A stretch of DNA of 64,000 nucleotides, from positions 3,063,001 through 3,127,000 of the forward strand of contig NZ_AP025637.1 in NCBI RefSeq assembly GCF_022846615.1, written 5' to 3'. Shown in pieces: positions 1 to 7,122 of the stretch (within the stretch, counting starts at the first letter, position 1; every line of letters begins with the position of its first letter). The DNA comes from Roseomonas fluvialis. GTDB taxonomy: Bacteria > Pseudomonadota > Alphaproteobacteria > Acetobacterales > Acetobacteraceae. The notes under the pieces were generated by a model that did no database searches, was not told where the DNA came from, and saw only the letters and a list, made by a program, of their open reading frames with translations. Position numbers and translations under genes: made by a program.

Positions 1-712
1 ACTCCTGCGCCGCCGAGAACGACAGGAAGCCTGGCTCGCGACGCCCGAGCAGCCAGGTCACCAGCAGCGCGCGATGCGGCCGCAGGTTGTTGTTCAGGCA
101 GATCCAGCGGTGCCGCCGCGGCCCCTGTGGTTCCAGCGCGAAGCCGAAGCGCCAATGCAGCTTGCGATGCCCGACCAGGCCGCGCCACATCTCGGCGGCA
201 TGCATGTGGCCCGACAGGATGCGCAGTGGCGCACTGCCCGGGCGGCCGAACCGCGCCACATAGACCCGCTCGAGGCGCTGGTTCTGCTGGATCCAGACGG
301 CGCGCCCGGCCGGAATGCCGTGTGCCTCTAGAGCCCGATGGATGTTCGCCACGTACTGACGGGCGAACACCCGGCCCTCGTTGGAGCCATCGAACACCAC
401 GAGCCCCCGCCCCGCCCGCAGCGTCCGCAGCTTCTCCTCCGGCATGCCGGTCACGCGGGCCACGGCGTCGCCGTCCGCCAGCAGGACGAGGGGCGCGAAG
501 GCGGACACGATGGGCGGCGCATCGGCTGTCGCGCAGGATGGCGTGCCGCCCGGCAGCTTCGCCGCGAGGTCCCCCAGCATGCGCAGCAGCGGCGATGCCA
601 ACATCCCTTGCGGCACGATGGCGTCGAATCCGGCCAGGTCGCGCGCCAGCGCCGCGATCTTCGGCTGCAGCCACGGCGGCAGCGGCGGCGCATCATGGAG
701 GGCATTCGACAT
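1..712 (-). CDS. TEKT-motif family protein, paralogue 1 (3' end beyond window)
   Basis: The 237 visible codons start at an ATG reading MSNALHDAPPLPPW; the C-terminal part lies outside the window. It aligns along its whole length with the gene that ends at 1216: both share a Gly-Arg-Gly-Leu-Val/Ala-Val-x-Asp-Gly-x-Asn-Glu-Gly-Arg segment, a W-(I/V)-Q-Q-N-(Q/R)-R strand, an RRHRW(I/V)CLN strand, N-LRPHRALLV and EPGFLSFSA. I know of no assigned function. Related proteins often sit beside glycosyltransferases, so a role in surface-glycan synthesis is possible, but that is weak inference. The sequence is clearly coding and lacks a signal peptide or membrane segment. Confidence 0.8.
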   Translation of the reverse strand, partial: MSNALHDAPPLPPWLQPKIAALARDLAGFDAIVPQGMLASPLLRMLGDLAAKLPGGTPSCATADAPPIVSAFAPLVLLADGDAVARVTGMPEEKLRTLRAGRGLVVFDGSNEGRVFARQYVANIHRALEAHGIPAGRAVWIQQNQRLERVYVARFGRPGSAPLRILSGHMHAAEMWRGLVGHRKLHWRFGFALEPQGPRRHRWICLNNNLRPHRALLVTWLLGRREPGFLSFSAAQE

Positions 713-982
713 TCGCGCATTGCCCCTGCGGTGGGGTGGACAGCGTACCGCGTCACGCACCTGCCTGCAGCATCCGCGCGGCGCAGTCGGCCACGGCTAT
801 GCCCGCGCCTCCGACGCCATGGCTCCCTGCCGGTCGTCGCCGCCCTGGCGGGCGCAGTCGTGGTGCGTGCGCAGCCAGCGCGACGGTGCGTTTCGGCAGG
901 TGGCGATTCGGGCGGCAGAGCTCATCCCGGCACTCGCGCACGTAGAGCAGCCTCTACGCGGCCGACGCCGGGCGCAGTTATT

Positions 983-1129
983 CCGCGACGGCGCGAACAG
1001 GGCGTCACGCGGGAGCGACTTGGCTATGCCCGCCACATTTTGCGGCCGCAGCCGCGCCGTGTCGGTGGGCGTGAAGATCGGCGCGTGCGCCAGGAAGCGC
1101 GCTACCGACTCACCGGCAGCGGCGAAGCG
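983..1129 (-). pseudogene. Remnant of a third TEKT-family paralogue (C-terminal fragment)
   Basis: Read on the minus strand, this stretch encodes RFAAAGESVARFLAHAP followed by FTPTDTARLRP and SLPRDALFAPS. It matches the last 50 or so residues of the complete neighbour (RFAAARDSVARFLARPP, FTPAELARLRA, ALPQDSLVAP) with scattered changes. The rest of a gene is missing: upstream toward 1216 only a short unrelated lead-in is present, and downstream toward 712 the frame loses similarity. It is best read as the decayed tail of a tandem duplicate, or as leftover from a recombination between the two flanking copies. An ATG at 1213 keeps the frame open, but I see no support for a functional protein. 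Confidence 0.65.
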
Positions 1130-1215
1130 AGCCGCGGGGATGCAAGGCAAAGTGCCGTCCGGCCGCGCCGGTGGCGCGACCGCCGGCGCTGACGCTGTCC
1201 GCGCCTGAACCACCC

Positions 1216-2481
1216 TCAGCCGCCCGCCAGAGCGGCAATCGCCTCGATCGGCGCGACCAGCGAATCCTGCGGCAGCGCGCGGTCGAAGGCCGCGCGGTTG
1301 TGTGCGCTCGCCGCCCGCAGCCGCGCCAGTTCCGCCGGCGTGAAGCCCGGCGGCCGTGCCAGGAAGCGTGCCACCGAATCGCGCGCGGCGGCGAAGCGGC
1401 GTGCCGGCTCGGGCTCGGCATCGTAGCCATGGTCCACCAGGTCGCGCAGCAGGTCGAAGCCCAGCGCCTCGAGCGCCGCCACCACGCCGGCATTGCCGAA
1501 CACCACCACCGGCAGGCCCGAGCCGATCGCCTTCAGCGTCTTCTCGGTCCAGCGCAGCATGTCCGGGCCTTCCATCTCGGTCTCGGTGACGATGAACAGC
1601 TCCGCCGCCGCGACGTCCTCGACGGGCAGGCTGTAGACGCGCTCGCTCGGGCTGGCGAAGCCGTCAATGTCGCTGCCGTGGTGCAGGCGAGAGTCCATCA
1701 GCCGGCGCACCGCCGCCCGCGCCCCGTCCGGGTCGGCCGGGTCGAGCGCCGCCACGCCGGCAAGCAGGCGGCCCTCGCGGGTGCGCAGATGCGTCTCCCG
1801 CGTCGCGGAAAAGGACAGGAAGCCGGGCTCCGGCCGGTCGAGCAGCCAGGCCACCAGCAGCGCGCGGTGCGGGCGCAGGTTGTAGTTCAGGCACACCCAG
1901 CGATGCCTGCGCGGCCCGTCATGCTCGGCCGCGAAGCCCAGGCGCCAGCCCGGCGTGGGCCCGCGCCCCAGCCGGCGCCACAGCACGCCCGCATGGGAAT
2001 GCGCGACCACGACGCGCATCGGCGCGATGCCCTGCTCCGCGCAATACGCCGCATAGGCCGGCGCCAGCACACGGTTCTGCTGGACCCAGACCACCCGCTC
2101 GGGCGGCAGGCCGGCGGCGGCCAGGCCGGCATGCAGGTTCGCCACATGGCCCGCGCGCACGACCGCGCGCAGCGGCCGACCCTCGTTCGCGCCATCCACC
2201 ACCGCCAGGCCGCGCCCGGCACGGATGGCGTCGAGCACCTCGGGCGGGCCATCGAACAGGCGGGCCGTGGCCGCAGCATCGTGCATCACCGACAGCGGCG
2301 CGAAGGGCGCGAGGATGACCGCTGCCGCCGGGTCGGGCTCACGCGCGGCCCGCCCGGCCAGGTGGCGTGCCTCCTGGAACAGCGCACCCACGCGCAGGCC
2401 CTCCGGCACCACGATGCGCATCCGCGCAAGCGCCGCGGCGATGCGGTGCGGCGCATCCTGCAGCGCTGGATCCTCGGTCAT
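1216..2481 (-). CDS. TEKT-motif family protein, paralogue 2
   Basis: A 421-residue cytoplasmic protein starting MTEDPALQDAPHRI. I preferred this ATG to the longer open frame upstream because the extra residues are low-complexity and cover the start of the divergent permease gene. The N-terminal half carries GRGLAVVDGANEGRP and WVQQNRVLAPAYAAY. The C-terminal half carries a TETEMEGPDMLRWTEKTLKA segment followed by GLPVVVFGNAGVVAALEALGFD. That TEKT...P...G...L..LGFD pattern recurs in hypothetical proteins near glycan-synthesis genes, but I cannot assign an activity. It is a paralogue of the truncated gene at the left edge, with a decayed third copy between them. It is transcribed divergently from the permease pair. 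Confidence 0.8.
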   Translation of the reverse strand: MTEDPALQDAPHRIAAALARMRIVVPEGLRVGALFQEARHLAGRAAREPDPAAAVILAPFAPLSVMHDAAATARLFDGPPEVLDAIRAGRGLAVVDGANEGRPLRAVVRAGHVANLHAGLAAAGLPPERVVWVQQNRVLAPAYAAYCAEQGIAPMRVVVAHSHAGVLWRRLGRGPTPGWRLGFAAEHDGPRRHRWVCLNYNLRPHRALLVAWLLDRPEPGFLSFSATRETHLRTREGRLLAGVAALDPADPDGARAAVRRLMDSRLHHGSDIDGFASPSERVYSLPVEDVAAAELFIVTETEMEGPDMLRWTEKTLKAIGSGLPVVVFGNAGVVAALEALGFDLLRDLVDHGYDAEPEPARRFAAARDSVARFLARPPGFTPAELARLRAASAHNRAAFDRALPQDSLVAPIEAIAALAGG

Positions 2482-2563
2482 GCGGCGCGGGGTAACGACT
2501 GGCCGCGCGGCTGTCCATCGGGGCCCGCTTGCCGACCGACGGCCGGCGGCGCAGGTTGCGCGC

Positions 2564-3091
2564 GTGATCGCCTTCCTCCGACGCCACGCCTCCCTGATGG
2601 TCATTGCCGCCATCGGGGTCGCGGCCGCAGCCGCGCTGTGGCGGCGCGACGGCGCGCCCGCGGTCGGCACCGCGCTGGTGCATGCGTGGGACCTGTTCCT
2701 GTTCATCGCGCCGTCGCTGCTCGCCGGCCTGCTGCTGGCGGCGGCCCTGCGCCAACTGATCTCGCCCGGCGCGCTGGCGCGCTGGATGGGGGCCGAAAGC
2801 GGCTGGTTCGGCCTCGCGGTCGCGACGCTGGCAGGCGCGCTCACGCCCGGCGGGCCCATGGCCGCCTTCCCGCTGGTGCTGGTGCTGGCCGGTGCCGGGG
2901 CGGATCGCGGCGCGCTGGTCGCCTATATCCTGTCCTGGGCGCTGAACGGCTTCCAGAAGCTGCTGGTCTACGAGATGCCGCTGCTCGGGCCCGACTTCGC
3001 GATCATGCGCACACTGGTCACGCTGCCCATGCCGATGCTGGCGGGCTGGGTGGCGCGCCGCCTGCCGATCGCGTGGGTGCCGCCGAAGTGA
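2564..3091 (+). CDS. Half-size permease, first partner (ArsP/YraQ-type fold)
   Basis: A 175-residue integral membrane protein with about five hydrophobic segments. The GTG start gives a basic leader (VIAFLRRHASL) before the first segment; an in-frame ATG lies 33 bases later. The core shows GALARWMGAESGWFGLAVA followed by TPGGPMAAFPLVL, the Gly/Pro-rich re-entrant signature of the DUF318/ArsP_1/YraQ permease group. Members of that group are usually about 300 residues with two such halves, so this is half a normal protein. The next gene overlaps it by four bases (GTGA) and carries the other half-signature, which suggests an obligate heterodimer. Substrate unknown: ArsP exports organoarsenicals, but no ars gene is nearby. 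Confidence 0.75.
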   Translation: MIAFLRRHASLMVIAAIGVAAAAALWRRDGAPAVGTALVHAWDLFLFIAPSLLAGLLLAAALRQLISPGALARWMGAESGWFGLAVATLAGALTPGGPMAAFPLVLVLAGAGADRGALVAYILSWALNGFQKLLVYEMPLLGPDFAIMRTLVTLPMPMLAGWVARRLPIAWVPPK

Positions 3092-3603
3092 CCGGCGCGC
3101 AGCTGTTCCTCGCGGCCGTCGCGCTCATCGCTCTCGGGGTGTGCCTGCGGCGCGGGCCAGGGGTGGCGCGGCGCGCGGTCGTCGATACCGGCCAGGGTCT
3201 GGTGAAGATCCTGCCGATCTTCGCCGTGGCGCTGCCGATGGCGGCGTTCCTCGCGGAACTCATCCCGGCCGATGCCGCGGTCACCTGGATCGGGCCGGAG
3301 TCCGGCACCAGCGGCATCGTCGTCGCCTCGCTGGCGGGCGGGCTGATGCCGGGCGGGCCCTTCGTGACCTTCCCGCTGGTGCTGGCCTTCGCGAAGGCCG
3401 GCGCCGGCGTGCCACAGATGGCAGCGCTCATCACCGGCTGGTCGATCTTCGCGCTGCACCGGATCCTGACCTGGGAATATCCCGTGCTGGGCTGGCGCTT
3501 CGTCGCGATCCGGCTGATCGCCGCCGCGCCCCTGCCGATCGTGGCGGGGCTGCTGGCGGAAGCGGTGGTCGCGGTGCTGCCGATCGGCCTCGGGCGGCCC
3601 TGA
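3088..3603 (+). CDS. Half-size permease, second partner
   Basis: A 171-residue membrane protein read from a GTG that overlaps the preceding stop (GTGA), so translation is probably coupled and the two subunits made in equal amounts. It has about five hydrophobic segments and the motif TWIGPESGTSGIVVASLAGG followed by MPGGPFVTFPLVLAF, parallel to MGAESGWFGLAVATLAGA and TPGGPMAAFPLVLVL in the first partner. The shared (T/M)PGGP loop shows that the genes arose by duplication or by splitting of a two-repeat ancestor. The upstream open frame is much longer, but its first 640 codons are out-of-frame shadow of other genes. Confidence 0.75.
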   Translation: MTGAQLFLAAVALIALGVCLRRGPGVARRAVVDTGQGLVKILPIFAVALPMAAFLAELIPADAAVTWIGPESGTSGIVVASLAGGLMPGGPFVTFPLVLAFAKAGAGVPQMAALITGWSIFALHRILTWEYPVLGWRFVAIRLIAAAPLPIVAGLLAEAVVAVLPIGLGRP

Positions 3604-3645
3604 GGCGCTGGCGCCCCCGCCGCGCTTCGGGCATGACGCGCCGCG

Positions 3646-4425
3646 ATGGATGCGAAGCCCCTCGACCCCGACTGGACCGCGCTGCTGCCCGCGCGTGACG
3701 GCGCACCGGCCGCCGGCGCGCATGCCCCCCTATTCGGCCCCATCCTGGCGCCCCCGGTCGCCCCAGACGGCTGCCGCGTCATCGGCCGCCTGGCCCAGAC
3801 GCTGGACGGGCGCATCGCCACCGCCAGCGGGTCCAGTCAATGGATCGACGGCCCGGGTGATATCCTGCACACCCACCGCCTGCGCGCCCTGTGTCACGCC
3901 GTCGTGGTGGGTGCGGGCACCGTGCGCCACGACGACCCGCGCCTGACCACGCGCGAAGTGCCAGGCCCCGACCCGGTGCGCGTGGTGATCGACACCGACC
4001 GCCGGCTCGGCCCGGACCACACCGTGTTCCGCGACGGCCCGCCCACGCTGCTGGCCTGCGCGGCCGACGCACCGGGCCCCGACACCCACGGCACCGCCGA
4101 GGTCCTGCGCCTGCCGCGCGAAGCCACCGGCGGCATCGCCCCGGACTCCCTGCTGCGCGCCCTGGCCGCGCGGGGCCTCACGCGCATCTTCGTCGAGGGC
4201 GGCGGCCTGACGGTCTCGCGCTTCCTCGCCGCCGGCTGCCTAGACCGGCTGCATGTCACGGTGGCGCCGGTGCTGCTGGGCTCCGGCATCCCGGCCTTCA
4301 CCCTGCCCGAGGTGCCGCGCATCGCCGACGGGCTGCGCTTCGCCTGGACGGTGCACGACATCGCGCCGGACATCCTGCTCGACATCGCGGTGGACCGCGC
4401 AAGGCCCGGAGCCAGCACGCCATGA
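3646..4425 (+). CDS. RibD C-terminal-type NAD(P)H reductase
   Basis: A 259-residue protein with the RibD C-terminal (dihydrofolate-reductase-like) fold and no deaminase domain. After a variable 45-residue N-terminus come VIGRLAQTLDGRIAT, HRLRALCHAVVVGAGTVRHD (the family's allowed-substrate and nucleotide loop), DPVRVVIDTDRR and IFVEGGGLTVSRFL (glycine-rich NADPH loop). In riboflavin synthesis this fold reduces the ribosyl side chain of an aminopyrimidine. As a stand-alone protein in a cassette with a pterin-synthase-like enzyme, it more likely reduces a related pyrimidine or pterin intermediate (inference). It overlaps the next gene by four bases (ATGA), marking the start of an operon that runs to the methyltransferase. 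Confidence 0.85.
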   Translation: MDAKPLDPDWTALLPARDGAPAAGAHAPLFGPILAPPVAPDGCRVIGRLAQTLDGRIATASGSSQWIDGPGDILHTHRLRALCHAVVVGAGTVRHDDPRLTTREVPGPDPVRVVIDTDRRLGPDHTVFRDGPPTLLACAADAPGPDTHGTAEVLRLPREATGGIAPDSLLRALAARGLTRIFVEGGGLTVSRFLAAGCLDRLHVTVAPVLLGSGIPAFTLPEVPRIADGLRFAWTVHDIAPDILLDIAVDRARPGASTP

Positions 4426-5396
4426 CCGAGGCCCGCGCGCTCTGGACCGTGGCACCCAACCGCTGCGAGATCCGCCCGGAATCCCTGCCCCCCCGTGCAC
4501 CCGACCAGGCGCTGGTGCGCGCGCGGGCGTCGGGCATCTCGCGCGGCACCGAACGCCTGGTGTTTTCCGGGCGCGTCCCCGAATCCCAGCACGCCGCCAT
4601 GCGATGCCCGCTGCAGGCCGGCGATTTCCCCTTCCCCGTGAAGTACGGCTACAGCGCCGTCGGCATCATCGAGGACGGCGCGCAGGCCGGCAGCCGCGTG
4701 TTCGTGCTGCATCCGCACCAGGACCGCTTCCTCGCCCCCGCCGCCATGTGCGTGCCCATCCCAGACAGCGTGCCCGACCACCGCGCCGTGCTCGCCGCCA
4801 ACATGGAAACCGCGGTCAACGTGCTGTGGGATGCCCGCCCGCTGGTGGGCGAGCGCGCGCTGGTCATTGGCGCGGGCGTGGTCGGGCTGCTGGTCGCGCA
4901 CCTGCTCGCGCGCATCCCGGGCAGCGACGTGACCATCTGCGACATCGACCCGCGCCGCCGCGCCGTGGCGGAAGCCCTCGGCGCCGCCTTCTGCGCCCCC
5001 GAGGACGCGCCGGGCGAACGCGACCTGGTTGTCCATGCCTCCGCCGCGCCGTCCGGCCTGCGGCGCGCGCTCGAACTCTGCGCCTTCGAGGCACGCATCG
5101 TCGAAGCCTCCTGGTTCGGCGACCGCGAGGCGACGCTGCCGCTGGGCGAGGCCTTCCACAGCAAGCGCCTGTCGATCGTCTCGACCCAGGTCGGCGCGGT
5201 GGCGCCGGCCATGCGCGGCCGGCGCACGCATGGCCAGCGCATGGCCCTCGCCTTGTCGCTGCTGGCCGACCCCGCGCTGGATGCCCTGGTCGGCCCCGCC
5301 ACGCGCTTCGACGACCTTCCCGCCGCGATGCCCGCGCTGCTGAACCCGCCGCCGGGCGAGGTGCCGCCGCTGTGCCCGCTGGTGCTCTACGACTGA
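4422..5396 (+). CDS. Zinc-less medium-chain dehydrogenase, BchC-like
   Basis: A 324-residue MDR-superfamily dehydrogenase. The N-terminal GroES-like half contains SGISRGTERLVFSGRVP and FPVKYGYSAVG, a pattern close to bacteriochlorophyllide dehydrogenase BchC. The usual catalytic zinc ligands (Cys in the GIC/GTD region and His-Glu in GHE) are replaced by Ser and Tyr. The nucleotide domain has ALVIGAGVVGLLVAHLLAR followed by an acidic residue in CDIDPRRR, suggesting NAD rather than NADP. Zinc-less members act as reductases or hydroxyl dehydrogenases on bulky substrates. No photosynthesis genes are nearby, so bacteriochlorophyll synthesis is unlikely. The role here, oxidoreduction in a pterin-like pathway, is inferred from the cassette. 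Confidence 0.8.
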   Translation: MTEARALWTVAPNRCEIRPESLPPRAPDQALVRARASGISRGTERLVFSGRVPESQHAAMRCPLQAGDFPFPVKYGYSAVGIIEDGAQAGSRVFVLHPHQDRFLAPAAMCVPIPDSVPDHRAVLAANMETAVNVLWDARPLVGERALVIGAGVVGLLVAHLLARIPGSDVTICDIDPRRRAVAEALGAAFCAPEDAPGERDLVVHASAAPSGLRRALELCAFEARIVEASWFGDREATLPLGEAFHSKRLSIVSTQVGAVAPAMRGRRTHGQRMALALSLLADPALDALVGPATRFDDLPAAMPALLNPPPGEVPPLCPLVLYD

Positions 5397-5457
5397 CCCT
5401 GCAACCCGCGCGGCCCGCCGGCGTTGATCCTGGCACACGCGATTGGGGCAGGCAGGC

Positions 5458-5619
5458 ATGGCGGAACAGGAGAAGGCGCCGGCGCGCGGAAACCGGCTCA
5501 ACGACACGACCGCCGTGCGGGGCGGCACCACGCCCGGCATCCTGCGCTACATGCTGTTCTGGTCCCTGCTACTGGTCGTCGTCGCGATGGCCGGCGTTTG
5601 GTTCTTCGTGCGCGGATAG
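5458..5619 (+). CDS. Small single-span membrane protein in the pterin-like cassette
   Basis: A 53-residue open frame starting MAEQEKAPARGNRL. It has a polar, charged N-terminus of about 30 residues, one hydrophobic helix (MLFWSLLLVVVAMAGVWFFV) and the C-terminal pair RG. A GGCAGGCA stretch stands just ahead of the ATG, so its ribosome site is weak. It lies in the gap between the dehydrogenase and the pterin-synthase-like gene, on the same strand. Hydrophobicity and codon pattern look coding, but it is short and I recognise no family. It could anchor pathway enzymes at the membrane. Confidence 0.6.
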   Translation: MAEQEKAPARGNRLNDTTAVRGGTTPGILRYMLFWSLLLVVVAMAGVWFFVRG

Positions 5620-5671
5620 CCACCCGCACAGGCGCGGTGACGGCGGCGCGCGCCGGCGCTACAAGACCCGC

Positions 5672-6076
5672 ATGTACAGCCTCACCGTCGTCGACCACGT
5701 CATGATCGCCCATTCCTTCCGCGGGGAGGAATTCGGCCCGGCCCAGCGCCTGCACGGCGCCACCATGGTGGTGGAGGCGGAATTCCGCGCCCCCGGCCTG
5801 GATCGCCTCAACCTGCTGGTGGACATCGCCGCGGCAAAGGTCGAACTGCGAAAAATCCTGGATACCTTCGACTACCGCAACCTCGATGCCGAACCGCAAT
5901 TCGCCGGGCAGAACACCACCACCGAATTCCTGTGCGCCTACATCCACAGGATGCTGTCGGCGGCACTGGCCGAAGGCCTGCTCGGCGATGGCGGGCGCGC
6001 GGTCACGGGCCTCAAGGTGCTGCTGAAGGAAAGCCACATCGCCTGGGCGGCCTATGAAGGGGCACCGGCGGCTTGA
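5672..6076 (+). CDS. 6-pyruvoyltetrahydropterin synthase/QueD-like protein with altered active site
   Basis: A 134-residue single-domain protein of the PTPS/6-carboxytetrahydropterin synthase (T-fold) family. Its recognisable blocks are MIAHSFRGEEFG (first zinc His, about residue 14), QRLHGATMVVEAEF (second zinc His, about 28), TFDYRNLD, NTTTEFLCAYI and VLLKESHIAWAAYEG with the conserved Glu and aromatic tail. Two hallmarks are missing. The family's CxxxHGH reads AQRLHGA here, so the catalytic Cys is Ala and the third zinc His is Ala. Fold and pocket seem kept, but normal QueD/PTPS chemistry is doubtful; it may bind or rearrange another pterin-like substrate. It overlaps the glycosyltransferase by four bases. 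Confidence 0.8.
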   Translation: MYSLTVVDHVMIAHSFRGEEFGPAQRLHGATMVVEAEFRAPGLDRLNLLVDIAAAKVELRKILDTFDYRNLDAEPQFAGQNTTTEFLCAYIHRMLSAALAEGLLGDGGRAVTGLKVLLKESHIAWAAYEGAPAA

Positions 6077-7122
6077 CCATCCATCTCCTCGTCCCCGCGC
6101 CCTTCGACGCGATCTCGGGCGGCTACATCTACGACCGCCGCATGGTCGAGGGGCTGCGCGCGCTCGGCGAGGCGGTCGAGGTCGTCGAACTGCCCGGCCA
6201 GCACCCCGCCCCGGACGAGGCCGCGACCGAAGGCGCGCGGGCCGCGCTGCACGCCCTGCCGGCGGATGCGCGCATCGTCATCGACGGGCTTGGCCTGCCA
6301 TCCTTCCTGCCGCTGGCGCAGGAACTCTCGGCGCGGCGTGCGGTCGCGCTGATCCATCACCCGACCGCGCTGGAACACGGCGCGGATGAAGCCACGCGCA
6401 CCGTGCTGAAGGCGAAGGAACGTGCGCTGTTCGCCGCCTGCGCGCGGCTGGTCTGCACATCGCCGCTCACGGCGCGCCGCCTGCCGGATGATTTCGGCAC
6501 CGATGCCGGGCGCATCGGCGTGGTGGAACCCGGGACCGAGGAAGCGCCCCGCGCGGCGGGCTCCGGCGGGCCGGGCTGCGCGATCCTTTCGGTCGGCACG
6601 CTGGTGCCGCGCAAGGGGCATGACGTGCTGCTGCGTGCCCTGGAACGGCTCACGGACCTCGAATGGTCGCTGACCATCGCCGGCGACGACAGCCGCGACG
6701 CCACCCACGCGCAGGGCCTGCGCGCGCTGGCCGAGGAGCTCGGGATCGCCCGGCGCGTCACCTTCGCCGGCGAAGTGGACGGCCCGGCGCTCGAGGCGCT
6801 GTACCAGCGCGCCGACCTCTTCGCGCTCGCGACCCGCTGGGAGGGCTACGGCATGGCGGCGGCGGAAGCCATGGCGCGCGGCCTGCCGCTGGCCATCACC
6901 GCCGGCGGCGCCATCGCCGAGGTGGTCGCGCCCGGGTCGGCCATCGTCTCCCCGGTCGATGACGTGATGTCGCTGTCCAAGGGCATGCGCCGGCCGATCT
7001 TCGATGCGGGCCTGCGCGCCGAAATGGCCGAGGCCTCCTGGCGCGGCGGCCAGGCGCTGCCGCGCTGGACCGACCGTGCGAGCGCCTTCCGCGCCGAACT
7101 CGACAAGGCGCTGGCAGCATGA
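6073..7122 (+). CDS. GT4-type glycosyltransferase
   Basis: A 349-residue GT-B fold glycosyltransferase. Translation starts at a TTG embedded in the previous stop (TTGA), giving L/MTIHLLVPAPFDAISGGYIY with the N-terminal glycine-rich acceptor loop. The C-terminal donor domain shows ILSVGTLVPRKGHDVLLRAL, then LFALATRWEGYGMAAAEAMA (the EX7E-type phosphate and sugar-binding motif) and GLPLAITAGGAIAEVV. Its placement among pterin-type enzymes, with start/stop overlaps on both sides, argues that it glycosylates the small molecule made by the cassette rather than a surface glycan. Glycosylated pterins are known in cyanobacteria. The donor sugar cannot be read from the sequence. Confidence 0.85.
   Translation: MTIHLLVPAPFDAISGGYIYDRRMVEGLRALGEAVEVVELPGQHPAPDEAATEGARAALHALPADARIVIDGLGLPSFLPLAQELSARRAVALIHHPTALEHGADEATRTVLKAKERALFAACARLVCTSPLTARRLPDDFGTDAGRIGVVEPGTEEAPRAAGSGGPGCAILSVGTLVPRKGHDVLLRALERLTDLEWSLTIAGDDSRDATHAQGLRALAEELGIARRVTFAGEVDGPALEALYQRADLFALATRWEGYGMAAAEAMARGLPLAITAGGAIAEVVAPGSAIVSPVDDVMSLSKGMRRPIFDAGLRAEMAEASWRGGQALPRWTDRASAFRAELDKALAA

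Noticed and set aside
1171-3603. 810-codon plus-strand open frame
   Set aside because: Only the last 171 codons (the second half-permease) look real; the rest runs antisense to the TEKT-family gene and through the first permease in another frame.
4422-5396. Bacteriochlorophyll synthesis gene bchC
   Set aside because: Only the family resemblance supports it; no other bch genes are around and the context is pterin-like.
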